64,000 nt of DNA from Nitrososphaerota archaeon (GTDB lineage: Archaea; Thermoproteota; Nitrososphaeria; Nitrososphaerales; Nitrosopumilaceae), in contig JAGWGB010000008.1 of the NCBI GenBank assembly GCA_028867595.1, positions 1-64,000 on the forward strand. Direction: 5' to 3'. The translations under genes and the position numbers were made by a program. Below the pieces are notes generated by a model. The model did no database searches. It worked only from the letters and a program-made list of their open reading frames with translations, and was not told where the DNA came from. This document shows, one piece after another, positions 34,325 through 43,102 of the stretch; position 1 is the stretch's first letter; each line of letters starts with the position of its first letter.

Positions 34325-34391
34325 GGTTTGTAATGGTTATAATTTGATTTAAACACGAAATAGAATTTTCATAGTTGATAATGTGCAAGAC

Positions 34392-34429
34392 AATTGCAAT
34401 AATCTAATTGCAATAAAGTAAATTGCAAT
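34392..34429. promoter_or_regulatory. Three phased AATTGCAAT palindromic repeats
   Basis: AATTGCAAT occurs at 34392-34400, 34406-34414 and 34421-34429, i.e. at 14-15 bp steps; the core ATTGCAAT is its own complement. The array ends just before the TATA-like ttgataaataca (about 34437-34448) of the gene starting at 34477, so it looks like an operator cluster. Confidence 0.5.
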
Positions 34430-34476
34430 CAGCAAATTGATAAATACAAATTGAAATACAATTCCTGTGTGATAAT

Positions 34477-34653
34477 TTGACAAGCAAAGAAGAATTTCTT
34501 GAAGCTGCGCGAAAAATACATGAAAGCGAAACCTCTTCAATAAAAAAACCAATGGATGAGGGAGCGCCCACAATCAGAGAGGTAATTAACAACCAAAGAA
34601 GACTAGCAAAAATGCTTGAATATTTGGTTCAGACCACGGAAGATCTAAAATAA
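34477..34653 (+). CDS. 58-residue hypothetical protein
   Basis: TTG start (ACA AGC AAA follow), TAA at 34651. Highly charged, predicted helical (FLEAARKIHESETSSIKK, then REVINNQRRLAKMLEYLVQ), with no Cys. Promoter elements upstream (TATA and three palindromes) support expression. The following 117 nt up to the tRNA hold nothing clear. Confidence 0.55.
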   Translation: MTSKEEFLEAARKIHESETSSIKKPMDEGAPTIREVINNQRRLAKMLEYLVQTTEDLK

Positions 34654-34770
34654 CAAAGATCAGAAAATCATGAAAATCTAGAAGGTTCAGACAGGGAGAA
34701 TCTTTTGCTCTTTATCTGCAAAAAAGGAAATGGAATCCTGCCAGGCCTTTTATTATTATAAAAACCGAGA

Positions 34771-34871
34771 TGCAGAGGGAGGGATTTGAACCCCCGAACC
34801 CCTGAGGGAAAGGATTTCCTATTACGGTGATCTTGAGTCCTTCTCGGTTGGCCGGGCTTCGATACCTCTGC
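34771..34871 (-). tRNA. tRNA-Leu (anticodon CAA) with short intron
   Basis: Acceptor GCAGAGG (5' end at 34871) pairs with CCTCTGC; discriminator A at 34771; no encoded CCA. Class II shape with an extra arm (CCCT/GGGG). T-arm loop TTCAAAT. Anticodon stem AAGGA, loop CTCAAG then A, partner TCCTT; the loop is interrupted after position 37 by about 16 nt (ATCACCGTAATAGGAA), the canonical archaeal intron site. Confidence 0.85.
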
Positions 34872-34923
34872 AACGAGAGATTCAATCACTGAATATATAA
34901 ATTGAAAGTGAAAGTTTTTGATT

Positions 34924-35076
34924 TTATTTTTCACTTATCATCTTTTCAGATATGGCAGGCATCGTATAGAAAAACTCGTCTTCAAAAGCAAAGTCATGCT
35001 TTCCCTGCTTTCTCAGTGAATCAAAATACTTCATACAGTCTGCATAGAAGTTTGTCGGTTGATTTTCCTGTGACAT
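34924..35076 (-). CDS. 50-residue hypothetical protein downstream of sufC
   Basis: ATG at 35076, TAA at 34924. Acidic, aromatic-rich (NFYADCMKYFDSLRKQGK, FEDEFFYTMP); one Cys. It follows sufC by 47 nt in the same direction, so it may be co-transcribed. Unknown family. Confidence 0.55.
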   Translation of the reverse strand: MSQENQPTNFYADCMKYFDSLRKQGKHDFAFEDEFFYTMPAISEKMISEK

Positions 35077-35123
35077 GTGATGGTATTTTCAAAAACGGGG
35101 TTTCTTTTGGTATGTAAGAAATT

Positions 35124-35918
35124 TTAGACCTGCGAGCTTGTCTGGTCTGACGCCTCTTGGATTCCAAGCCATGAGTATCCCTTTTGCTCAAGCTCGTCTG
35201 CAAGCTCCTTTGGACCCTCTTTTATCATCTTTCCCTGCGCCATGACATGGACATAGTCAAGCTTGTCGAGGAACTTGAGAATCCTTGCGTAGTGTGTGAT
35301 TACAATTACTGTTGCGTCTTTTCTTGAAACTTGGCTGATTGCCTTTGCAACTGCTTGGACTGCATCAATATCAAGTCCCGAGTCTGGCTCGTCCAGAATT
35401 GATACCTTTGGCTGTAACACTGCCATCTGCAAAACCTCTGATCTCTTCTTTTCACCGCCGGAGAACCCTTCGTTTAGATATCTTGACAGAAAGTCTTGCC
35501 TGAGGCCTACCTGGTCAAGATTTTTTTTCAGATAATTTTGAAACTCTCTTACTGTCAAAAAGACTTCGCGGTTCTGGTCGCCAAGTGACTTGCTTAATGC
35601 ATTGTATGCAGTTCTTAGAAAATGTGAGTATCCAACTCCTGATACCTCGGTTGGATATTGGAATGCAAGAAACAGACCTTTCTTTGATCTTTCGTCAGCG
35701 CTCATGTCAAGTATGCTTTGTCCGTCAAGCAGGATATCGCCGCTTGTTACCTCGTATTTTGGATGACCTAGAATTGTATAAGCTAGAGTACTTTTTCCTG
35801 ATCCGTTTGGACCCATGATTGCATGGATTTCGCCTGGACCTGTCTTGAGATTTACTCCTTTGAGTATCTCCTTTCCTTCCCTTTGGGCATGAAGGTCTTT
35901 GATTTCAAGTATTGCCAT
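35124..35918 (-). CDS. sufC: SufC, FeS-cluster assembly ATPase
   Basis: ABC-type ATPase that powers the SufBCD scaffold. Walker A GPNGSGKST, Q-loop FLAFQYPTEV, signature FSGGEKKRSE, Walker B VSILDEPDSGLDID and H-loop VITHYARIL. The SufC-specific DEPDSGLD wording separates it from importers. The frame opens at 35957, but MAILEIKDLHA (start 35918) is the family N-terminus; 264 residues. SufB and SufD are not in the window. Confidence 0.92.
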   Translation of the reverse strand: MAILEIKDLHAQREGKEILKGVNLKTGPGEIHAIMGPNGSGKSTLAYTILGHPKYEVTSGDILLDGQSILDMSADERSKKGLFLAFQYPTEVSGVGYSHFLRTAYNALSKSLGDQNREVFLTVREFQNYLKKNLDQVGLRQDFLSRYLNEGFSGGEKKRSEVLQMAVLQPKVSILDEPDSGLDIDAVQAVAKAISQVSRKDATVIVITHYARILKFLDKLDYVHVMAQGKMIKEGPKELADELEQKGYSWLGIQEASDQTSSQV

Positions 35919-36052
35919 GCGTTCTTTTACACGTCTTTTCCGTATATAATCCAACAAAAAATTAGATCAAGCTAACTGACATTCTATGACTATAGAATAG
36001 CAAAAAGGAACGCAGAATCATGTTGAGAAATAAAACAAAAAGGAAAAGGGGT

Positions 36053-37012
36053 TTAGTTTTTGGCTAAGGCTGGTTTTAGGATGACTTTGATCTTGTATGC
36101 TGTCAGGATTTCCTTGCACCTGTTTCGTATGGTAACCTCGGTGATTCCTGCTACACTTGAGACATCTCTTTGCAGGATGCTCTGTCCTAGAAGTGTAGAT
36201 GCGATGTAAAGATATGCAGCAGCAAGGCCATTTGGGGCCTTTCCGTCGGCTAGGTTGTGGTCGTCTGTCTTTTCCGCAATCTCTGCGGCAAGTCTTTCTA
36301 CGCGAACCTCAAGCTTTGCCAAGTTTGCAATCTTTGATATGTATTTCTCTAAGGTTACTACTGGTGCTGTATTTGACCCGAGCTCCATGACGAGCATTCT
36401 GTAGTATTTTGCAGTCAGTTTCACGTTCATTTTTTCTTCCTTGGTACTTCCAGTTGCAGCGCAAATTTCATCAAGCGATCTTACAACGTCGCACTGCTTG
36501 CATGCCATGTATATTGTTGCAGCTGACATGCAGGCAACAGACTTGCCTTTTGCGTCTGCTTGACCTTCAAAGTTTCTGTATATCATAGAAGCACTCTCTA
36601 TTACATTTCTTGGAAGTGCTAGCGATTGGCATGTCTCTCCTATCTTTGACAGTATGTTTGCAAGTCGGCGCTCTCTTGGAGATGCGACTCGAATTCTTGT
36701 CTGCCACTTTCTCAGATTGTACATCTGGAGTGCCATGTCGCTTGAAATTGATTTTCCGGAATAGTCTTTGCTTCCTAGCGCTATTTCTGTTCGTATTCCA
36801 AGGTCATGTTGTGAATAAGTTGTCTGACCTGTTGCTCTTGCAGATTTCATTTTGTCTTCTGGATTTGTTGCTCTTACTTCAGGGCCATAATCCGACATCT
36901 GCTCCATTGCTACCAGTCCGCAGCCAGAACAAATTTTTTCTCCACTATGAATGTCGTCAATCAATGACGAACGACATTCTGGACAATGGGTTTGTAGTTC
37001 TGTTACGTTCAT
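36053..37012 (-). CDS. tfb: Transcription initiation factor B (TFB), second copy
   Basis: 319 residues: intact zinc ribbon (CPEC ... CSGCG), B-finger/linker DYGPEVRATNPED and QHDLGIRTEI, and two cyclin folds with GKSVACMSAATIYMACKQ and GITEVTIRNRCKEI. More canonical than the copy at 11221. It overlaps gar1 by four bases (ATGA), the common archaeal Gar1-TFB linkage. Confidence 0.93.
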   Translation of the reverse strand: MNVTELQTHCPECRSSLIDDIHSGEKICSGCGLVAMEQMSDYGPEVRATNPEDKMKSARATGQTTYSQHDLGIRTEIALGSKDYSGKSISSDMALQMYNLRKWQTRIRVASPRERRLANILSKIGETCQSLALPRNVIESASMIYRNFEGQADAKGKSVACMSAATIYMACKQCDVVRSLDEICAATGSTKEEKMNVKLTAKYYRMLVMELGSNTAPVVTLEKYISKIANLAKLEVRVERLAAEIAEKTDDHNLADGKAPNGLAAAYLYIASTLLGQSILQRDVSSVAGITEVTIRNRCKEILTAYKIKVILKPALAKN

Positions 37013-37278
37013 CTTCTATTTCCTCTGAATCTTTTTGGTTTTCTTACAGGAGTTTCCTCGGCGACGTAAACACGTTGTCCTATCTGTTTTTTGATATTGT
37101 TGGTAAGCGGAACTGCAGATGCATAAGGTGCATCAACAGGACCTATCATTTCTGAAACTTTGGCGACTTTGGTTCCTGATCCATCAACTACTATCTGGCC
37201 ATCGCGTACCGGTTTAGAAAGTCTGATGACGACTCTACCGCTACTAGCTAGATGCAATACTTCGCCTACCTCCTGCAA
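37009..37278 (-). CDS. gar1: H/ACA ribonucleoprotein subunit Gar1
   Basis: 89 residues. The beta-barrel core (GEVLHLASSGRVVIRL, GTKVAKVSEMIGPVDAPYASAVP) is typical of Gar1, which works with Cbf5, Nop10 and L7Ae in RNA-guided pseudouridylation. Basic tail (KPKRFRGNRR). Directly upstream of, and overlapping, TFB. Confidence 0.88.
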   Translation of the reverse strand: MQEVGEVLHLASSGRVVIRLSKPVRDGQIVVDGSGTKVAKVSEMIGPVDAPYASAVPLTNNIKKQIGQRVYVAEETPVRKPKRFRGNRR

Positions 37279-37352
37279 TTAAGGAATCAATCGAATACTG
37301 TTATCAATAGAGTTCTGTCAAAATTACTTTAGCTGCAAGCTAGAATGGCTCT

Positions 37353-37652
37353 TTACTTGGTTTGCTTGGCTCGTCGCGATACCAGTTTGTCTGCAATTGT
37401 GGAAATAATTTTTGCCTTTGATTGCCCTTTTGAAAGAATGATGTATCCAGACCTGACATAGGGTCTTTTTGGAAACCTTACTTGGTCGTTGGTTTCTGTT
37501 GGATCAAAACCTGCTGCTTTGGCAGCATCTATCAATTCTTTGAGCGAAGGATCGAAAACACTTTTTTCGCGGGAAACACGACGTCCCATTTTTTTTGGAA
37601 GTGTCTTGTTAAAATAATCAAGCCAGACTACGACATGTTCGTAATCCTTCAT
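37353..37652 (-). CDS. srp19: Signal recognition particle 19 kDa protein
   Basis: 99 residues. VVVWLDYFN, KKMGRRVSREKSVFDPSLKEL and RFPKRPYVRSGYIIL match SRP19, which binds 7S RNA and prepares it for SRP54. SRP54 is encoded at 43096. It lies seven nt after the S8e gene in the same direction. Confidence 0.92.
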   Translation of the reverse strand: MKDYEHVVVWLDYFNKTLPKKMGRRVSREKSVFDPSLKELIDAAKAAGFDPTETNDQVRFPKRPYVRSGYIILSKGQSKAKIISTIADKLVSRRAKQTK

Positions 37653-37659
37653 TTTGTAA

Positions 37660-38040
37660 TCACTTTATCAAAACTGCATTTACTGCGCCGTCTTGGCCAG
37701 GTCTTGAAACTACTTTGCATTGACCATTTTCAGTTTCTAAAATTGCACCCTTTGAAATTACACCGCGTCTTTCATAATCACTGCTTGCGGGATTTTTCAA
37801 AACTTTTATGATCTTGACTTTTTTTACCTTGCCGTCTGGGATGGACAAGTTTACAAAATCTGTAGTCTTAAGCGAAGTCTTGGAATTTTTGCCACGAACT
37901 TTTCTTGTTACAGTTACATGCGGACCTGGTATTGCCTCTACAGAATATCTGTCGATTTCGTACTTTCTTCTAGTTCTAAGAGGATATCTTCTGCCTCCTG
38001 TAATCTTACTTGTGGCAAGATTTTCTACGGACTTCTTCAT
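37660..38040 (-). CDS. rps8e: 30S ribosomal protein S8e
   Basis: 126 residues. SKITGGRRYPLRTRRKYEI and the C-terminal GVISKGAILETENGQCKVVSRPGQDGAVNAVL are S8e signatures. Basic, cytoplasmic; in operon with srp19. Confidence 0.95.
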   Translation of the reverse strand: MKKSVENLATSKITGGRRYPLRTRRKYEIDRYSVEAIPGPHVTVTRKVRGKNSKTSLKTTDFVNLSIPDGKVKKVKIIKVLKNPASSDYERRGVISKGAILETENGQCKVVSRPGQDGAVNAVLIK

Positions 38041-38099
38041 AAGCAGACGATAAAGTAACTCTAATTTATACCATCTAGAATAATCGGCTTTTTTTATTG

Positions 38100-38693
38100 C
38101 TATTGTGTTGGTTGGGTGATTGTTTCTACTGCCTGTTCTGGTTGTGGCGTGGAAGCTTGGCTGCCATGGTTTGGAGATCTGACTTTGGTGAAAAGTTTCT
38201 GCTTTAACAAGTCCTTGTCTCCCTGTATTCCAAAGTATTTTTGGAATTTTTCTGTCGTGTTGTATATCTTGAGCCTTCCGACATTTTGGTGTTCAATGTA
38301 TGCAAGCTGTTCTAGCAACTTTAGGTGCAAGTATACTCCAGAGCCTCTTACCTCTACAAGTCTTTTTGAAGAGATTGGCTGCATGTATGCAATGTAAGAT
38401 AGTGTCTTTAGAGTCGCAGTTGGAAGCAAAGGCTTTGATGCATATTTTCTTATCACTGTGTTGTATTCTGGTTTTAACTGAAACACATACGAGCCGTCTG
38501 GAAGTGCTGCAATCTCAAGTGCCCTAAATGCAGACTTGGTCTTTTTTACAATGCCTGTCATGAGAGTAAGAGTCTTGGTTCGAGACTCGGTGCCTGAGGC
38601 CTTTATCAGCTCCTCAATTGTAAGCGGCCTTCCTGCAGAATAAAGGGCAGCCTCTAGCCTTGCTATTGCCTCATCGTCTTCTATCTTGCCCAT
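38100..38693 (-). CDS. scpB: Segregation and condensation protein B (ScpB)-like
   Basis: 197 residues with two winged-helix domains: LEAALYSAGRPLTIEELIKASG and LKTLSYIAYMQPISSKRLVEVRGSGVYLHLKLLEQLAYIE, as in ScpB, a regulator that binds the kleisin ScpA in SMC complexes. The C-terminal tail is Pro/Gln/Thr-rich. It is preceded by the ScpA-like gene. Confidence 0.85.
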   Translation of the reverse strand: MGKIEDDEAIARLEAALYSAGRPLTIEELIKASGTESRTKTLTLMTGIVKKTKSAFRALEIAALPDGSYVFQLKPEYNTVIRKYASKPLLPTATLKTLSYIAYMQPISSKRLVEVRGSGVYLHLKLLEQLAYIEHQNVGRLKIYNTTEKFQKYFGIQGDKDLLKQKLFTKVRSPNHGSQASTPQPEQAVETITQPTQ

Positions 38694-38763
38694 TTATACA
38701 AAAATGGGAGCTGGAAGATACTTAAATCAAATTCCTACCGACAGTTGATCTACTTGTAAACTT

Positions 38764-39426
38764 CTACTTTGCTGCAATTGAGACGATGATGTCGTCTTCT
38801 GTCTGCTCTAGATCTACTTTGAGGTCTCTTGCCAAAAATAGAATTGCAAAAAAGCACCTGATCAAATCTATCAGTTCTAGTCCAGACGTGATGTTCTTAA
38901 AGGAGCCAGACCCTGTAGGCCTTATCTTGTTCATTATTAGCTCTTCGTACTGGCCAATTATCTTCTCAAGTGAGATGAAATAGTCATCAAAGTTTGGTGC
39001 CTGGACGGGCTCAAACTCCATCTGCCTGCGACTTGAACGCGGGTTTGCTATAGTTCCAATGAGGTTTTCAAGCACAGAAAGCAACTCATCTAGCGTGACA
39101 GGATAGGTGGACTCGTGCCTATATGGCATGTTTATTATCTCGATATCGACATCTTCCCTCTGGCTGAGCGGCTTTTTCTCCATGGCTGCTTTTTGCAGGG
39201 CAAAAATGCTTTCAACCTTCATTCTGTGAATCATTGCTGAAGAAAGGGCCGCAATTCCTGCAACCCTGAGATCTTTCTTATCTGTCTGGTTTAGGATGGC
39301 AATAAGCATCTCAAGTATGCGTGTGATGTCAATGCTCCAGACATCTTTTTTTGATATGTCAAGCGGTGTAAAGAGAATGTTAACCGGAGGCTGTGCAATA
39401 CCTGTACTATTGTTTTCCTCAGTCAC
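38764..39426 (-). CDS. scpA: Segregation and condensation protein A (ScpA)-like kleisin
   Basis: 220 residues. The N-terminal VWSIDITRILEMLIAIL and the C-terminal winged helix (LELIDLIRCFFAILFLARDLKVDLEQTEDDIIV) are the SMC-head binding ends of a kleisin; the middle is acidic. Pairs with ScpB 70 nt downstream. The SMC subunit is not in the window. Confidence 0.82.
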   Translation of the reverse strand: MTEENNSTGIAQPPVNILFTPLDISKKDVWSIDITRILEMLIAILNQTDKKDLRVAGIAALSSAMIHRMKVESIFALQKAAMEKKPLSQREDVDIEIINMPYRHESTYPVTLDELLSVLENLIGTIANPRSSRRQMEFEPVQAPNFDDYFISLEKIIGQYEELIMNKIRPTGSGSFKNITSGLELIDLIRCFFAILFLARDLKVDLEQTEDDIIVSIAAK

Positions 39427-39550
39427 TAGTTACAAGCGTCCGAGTCTTTATAATATCTGTTTGATTTGCTCTTTTGATTGCCCAAGTCAAGAATTTCATC
39501 GTGACTGCATCCAACTCAAAAAATATAATCTTGTGTGATATTACTCAAAC

Positions 39551-40294
39551 GTGGATAAAGATCTTGAAAAGTTTGACCTGGCATGCACGTACTTGAAAAA
39601 CGATCAAAACATCTCGGCCCATAACCTCTTCATGGATCTTGCACAAAAAGAGATGAAACAGGGGAACTTTAAGGCAGGCGTGTACCTTATTCTTGCCTCG
39701 GAATGCAAGTCAAAGCAGGGAAAGGACAACAAGGAAGAGCTTGACTTGGCTGCAAAGCATTATCTGAAGATGGCAAAAAAAGATGGCACAAACTCGCCCT
39801 ATGCGTACCAATGTGCCGCAAGATGCTTTCTCAAGTTGGGACATGTAGACAGGGCAATGAAAATATCAGAGGAGGCAAAAAAATTCATGCCAAAGATTAT
39901 TGAAGACAAGCGACCAATAGTCATAGTTGATGACAGTCCTGCAATACTGCTACGGCTGGAGAACTATCTTGAACAACTTGGATACAAAGACATTAAAAAA
40001 GCAAGCAATGGAAAGAGTGCTCTGACACTTGTCACAAAACTAATCGATGACTCGCAAAACCCTGTAATACTGCTTGATATGAAGATGCCTGACATAACGG
40101 GAGATGCAGTAGCAAAGAAACTGCTTGAGAAAAAGCCTGACTTGTCAATAATATTGATAACTGCTGATGAGAAAAGCGATCCCAAGGTACGCAAAACAAT
40201 TGGATTTGGCTCTACGGCATTTATTCAAAAGCCGTTTACACTAAATGAGCTGAAAAATGCGCTTGATACAACAGAGCAGAACAGTATCACGTAA
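39551..40294 (+). CDS. TPR-like domain fused to response-regulator receiver
   Basis: 247 residues, GTG start. Residues about 1-115 are helical repeats of TPR/SNAP-like type (ASECKSKQGK ... AARCFLKLGHVDRAMKISEEA). Residues about 120-245 form a receiver domain with VIVDDSPAILLRL, phospho-Asp in VILLDMKMPDITGD and Lys in FIQKPFTLNEL. No DNA-binding output; the TPR part may dock a partner. Its end overlaps the convergent Lrp gene by eight bases. Confidence 0.82.
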   Translation: MDKDLEKFDLACTYLKNDQNISAHNLFMDLAQKEMKQGNFKAGVYLILASECKSKQGKDNKEELDLAAKHYLKMAKKDGTNSPYAYQCAARCFLKLGHVDRAMKISEEAKKFMPKIIEDKRPIVIVDDSPAILLRLENYLEQLGYKDIKKASNGKSALTLVTKLIDDSQNPVILLDMKMPDITGDAVAKKLLEKKPDLSIILITADEKSDPKVRKTIGFGSTAFIQKPFTLNELKNALDTTEQNSIT

Positions 40295-40793
40295 GAAGCA
40301 CAAGCGACATGTTCAAGAGATTGACATCTTTCATCTGAAAACCGCTTATTCTGTAATCTGAAACTTGGTCGGAGAATTTTTCAATTATCTTTGATGTGGG
40401 GTTTTTCTCTGCAACGTCAAGCCTCATTACCACCAACATGTTCCAATCACCATCAAGTGTTGCAATGAAAAGGTAGTTTGGAAAAGTTTTTGCAAAATCC
40501 TTTATCGCATCAATCTGAGCTGTGATAGAACGTGTAATTTTTAATTTCAAAAACAATGCTTCAAACTCATCTGTAGCGGAAACACCGCTGAGCACTGCCT
40601 TGTATCCCTTTATGATGCCGCTCTTCTCAAGTCGCTCAATTCTTTTTCTGATAGTCCTGTCAGAAACATCAACGCTTGAGTTTCTAAGCTCTGCGGCAAT
40701 CTCTTTTGAAGGGGTTCTTGCATTCTTGTTTAAAATTCCAATTATTTTCTGGTCAATCTCGTCAAGCGCAGACCACCCAGAATCTTCTGACAT
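40287..40793 (-). CDS. Lrp/AsnC family transcriptional regulator
   Basis: 168 residues. N-terminal HTH (LDEIDQKIIGILNKNARTPSKEIAAEL, RTIRKRIERLEKSGIIKGYKAVL), then a RAM/AsnC ligand-binding domain (ATLDGDWNMLVVMRLDV). Full-length member; effector unknown. Confidence 0.85.
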   Translation of the reverse strand: MSEDSGWSALDEIDQKIIGILNKNARTPSKEIAAELRNSSVDVSDRTIRKRIERLEKSGIIKGYKAVLSGVSATDEFEALFLKLKITRSITAQIDAIKDFAKTFPNYLFIATLDGDWNMLVVMRLDVAEKNPTSKIIEKFSDQVSDYRISGFQMKDVNLLNMSLVLLT

Positions 40794-40831
40794 CGCTAGT
40801 ATTGTAAATCCATACTTTTTGAATTTTATGA

Positions 40832-40954
40832 TGGTCCCACGCGCAGGATTCGAACTTGCGACACTCCGGTTTCTGTAAGCCTGATAGGCTGATGACGGTC
40901 AGCCGAGAGCCAACCACTACAGCCGGAAGCTCTACCAGGCTGAGCTAGCGTGGG
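40832..40954 (-). tRNA. tRNA-Tyr (anticodon GTA) with 46-nt intron and encoded CCA
   Basis: Acceptor CCCACGC (from 40954) pairs with GCGTGGG; C1-G72 is the archaeal Tyr identity pair. Discriminator A, then CCA encoded at 40834-40832. D-arm GCTC...GAGC; anticodon stem TCCGG/CCGGA; loop CTGTAG then A gives GTA. A 46-nt intron follows position 37 (canonical site) and contains its own pairing potential. The T-stem (GCAAG/CCTGC) has one A-C mismatch. Confidence 0.85.
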
Positions 40955-40956
40955 AC

Positions 40957-41706
40957 TTGAATCTCATCCAGTTGTTCGTTTTAAATAATTATCGTTCGCG
41001 AAAACACTGGAATATTCCTCCAAAATGGGAAACAGATCGCAAAAATTTTGGGCCCACCAAACTACATATAAGAAAGCAGATTGATCCCGATCACGTGTCT
41101 GGTTCGGGGATAATGGGGGGAGGATATGTATGTGCACCATATTTGCATAACTCACCGTCTTCAAAACTCAAAGAATCGCTTGAAAAATCTGAATATATTG
41201 ATGACATGTATTTTGTTACTGCTACATTTTCAGAAGATGGCAGTGCCTATTTTCCGTCACGTACAAACACGTATCTGCTTGCAAGATTTAGAGACAAACA
41301 GATTACACTAGAGGAAGTTGACAAGTACAAGCAAGAGCAACCCGTATTTGTATTTGCAAAATATGATGAGTTCTTTGAGAGGTTCAACGATCGCAAACTC
41401 AATCTCGTCTCAGTTTACTATCTTGATCACGGACACTCAGAATCTGATCTAAACGATCTTGCAGTCATAGTGGCCAAGCGCAGTAGGATAAGACGTGCAG
41501 AATGTGGAAGTTTACACACATCTTCATCTGAAAGTCCAAAGTTTACTTTTCCATATGGTGACAATTTGGTTGTCTTTGAGGTCTCAAGTGACAACACACA
41601 TCAGAGCGACAACAAATATTGTGAAAAGACAAGAAAGGAAGTTGCAAGAAAAGGAATACGACTGACCAACCTGCTGAATCTTTCTATCATAGAAAAAATA
41701 AAATAA
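40957..41706 (+). CDS. Hypothetical protein
   Basis: Up to 249 residues with a TTG start only two bases beyond the divergent tRNA-Tyr, so the true start may be later (GTG 41095 or ATG 41110 in frame). Recognisable text such as SGIMGGGYVCAPYLHNSP, FPSRTNTYLLARF and the C-terminal ARKGIRLTNLLNLS gives no family match. Soluble, no signal peptide. Confidence 0.5.
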   Translation: MNLIQLFVLNNYRSRKHWNIPPKWETDRKNFGPTKLHIRKQIDPDHVSGSGIMGGGYVCAPYLHNSPSSKLKESLEKSEYIDDMYFVTATFSEDGSAYFPSRTNTYLLARFRDKQITLEEVDKYKQEQPVFVFAKYDEFFERFNDRKLNLVSVYYLDHGHSESDLNDLAVIVAKRSRIRRAECGSLHTSSSESPKFTFPYGDNLVVFEVSSDNTHQSDNKYCEKTRKEVARKGIRLTNLLNLSIIEKIK

Positions 41707-41741
41707 AAAAGTTATATACTCTGCCAAATTCTGTTTGTGTG

Positions 41742-42149
41742 ATGAGCAAGCCTTCTGAACTTGGTTCACTGAAGATTGGATCTTACATTTTGTTACCTGT
41801 TGACAGCCCAAACCAAGAACCGTGTAAGATAGTAGAATATGATACAAGTAAACCTGGAAAGCACGGTGCAGCAAAGGCAAGAATTGTTGCAGTTGGCATA
41901 TTTGACAAGAAAAAGTATCCGCACGTCTCTCCTGTGAGTGCTCAGGTACAGGTGCCGCTAATTGACAAGAGAGTCGGCTCTGTAATATCAAAGACAGACT
42001 CTATCGTTCAGGTCATGGACTCTGAGAGCTTTGAGGTCTTTGACGTATCGCAGATAGAAGATGAGGTAAAGGACAAGGTTGCACAGGGACAAGACGTTGA
42101 ATACTGGAAAGTAATGGATAGAACTATTATAGTCCGAATCAAGAGCTAG
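41742..42149 (+). CDS. eif5a: Translation factor aIF5A
   Basis: 135 residues. The hypusination loop SKPGKHGAAKARI carries the modified Lys; the C-terminal OB fold follows. It promotes peptide-bond formation at difficult motifs. A TATA box (gttatata, about 41710-41717) supports a leaderless ATG at 41742 rather than the GTG at 41739. Functionally related to neither neighbour except the general translation block. Confidence 0.95.
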   Translation: MSKPSELGSLKIGSYILLPVDSPNQEPCKIVEYDTSKPGKHGAAKARIVAVGIFDKKKYPHVSPVSAQVQVPLIDKRVGSVISKTDSIVQVMDSESFEVFDVSQIEDEVKDKVAQGQDVEYWKVMDRTIIVRIKS

Positions 42150-42270
42150 ATTCGGATGCTGATGATGACGAGAAAAGCCAACTGAATTTATGATGAAGAT
42201 TATGAGTAATTGAAGCATCCAAGGCTTTCTCTATGGAAAAGTTATACCTGATGAGATTGTTATACAACCT

Positions 42271-42384
42271 ATGAAAGGTCTATGTCACGTATGTCTTGCA
42301 TCAAACGTGGAAGTTACACTAAAGGGGCACTTGGCACTATGCAATGATTGCTCAAGTAAAGTGGCCAAGTTGGAAAAAAATTAA
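42271..42384 (+). CDS. 37-residue zinc-ribbon protein
   Basis: ATG-TAA ORF: MKGLCHVCLASNVEVTLKGH then LCNDCSSKVAKLEKN, two CxxC knuckles with Lys-rich ends. A TATA-like aagttatacc sits about 30 nt upstream. Located between aIF5A and dph6; possibly RNA- or ribosome-associated, but the function is unknown. Confidence 0.65.
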   Translation: MKGLCHVCLASNVEVTLKGHLALCNDCSSKVAKLEKN

Positions 42385-42412
42385 TTGAAACAGTTGCCGT
42401 TACAAATTCTAA

Positions 42413-43102
42413 TTGAAACTTGCAGCGCTTTACTCTGGGGGAAAGGACAGCACCTTTGCAATCTACAAGGCCAAATCTGAAGGACATGCTATATCATGTC
42501 TAGTTACAATATTTCCAAGATCTGAGGAAAGCCACCTTTTGCATCACCCAAACATTGCCATGACAGGACTCCAGGCAAAACTGCTCAACATTCCGCAAAT
42601 TTCTGTCAGTGTAGATTCTGACAAGACAGAGATGGAATTGGATGAACTAAAAAAGGCACTTGCAACTGCAAAAGAAAAGTTTGGGATAGACGGAGTGGTT
42701 CACGGAGGAATTCGCAGCATGTTTCAGAAAAAACACTTTGAACAAGTCTGCTCGAGCCTAGGCCTTGGAATCGTTGCACCTCTTTGGAATGTAGACGAGA
42801 AAAACTATTTGCGTGAACTTGTCAAGGCAGGGTTTCATTATATCATTACAAGTGTTACATCGCAAGGCCTTGACGACTCTTGGCTTGGAAGAGAAATCAC
42901 AGCAGAGGACGTGGAAAAATTAATTGCAATATCAACAAAATTTGGATCTAACGCATCTTTTGAAGGGGGAGAAGCAGAGACATTTGTGATTGCATGTCCT
43001 TTATTTTCTGGGCGCATCAAGATAATAAAATCCCGAAAGATTTGGGATGGATACAGAGGAAGGTTTGAAATAACCGAAGCTGTTTTGGAAGAGCAATGCT
43101 AG
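42413..43102 (+). CDS. dph6: Diphthine-ammonia ligase (Dph6/MJ0570 family)
   Basis: ATP-dependent amidation of diphthine on elongation factor 2, last step of diphthamide synthesis. PP-loop AALYSGGKDSTFAIYKA; EKFGIDGVVHGGI and the C-terminal GGEAETFVIACPLF are specific for the ATP_bind_4 family. TTG start; 229 residues. Its end overlaps the start of srp54. Confidence 0.85.
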   Translation: MKLAALYSGGKDSTFAIYKAKSEGHAISCLVTIFPRSEESHLLHHPNIAMTGLQAKLLNIPQISVSVDSDKTEMELDELKKALATAKEKFGIDGVVHGGIRSMFQKKHFEQVCSSLGLGIVAPLWNVDEKNYLRELVKAGFHYIITSVTSQGLDDSWLGREITAEDVEKLIAISTKFGSNASFEGGEAETFVIACPLFSGRIKIIKSRKIWDGYRGRFEITEAVLEEQC

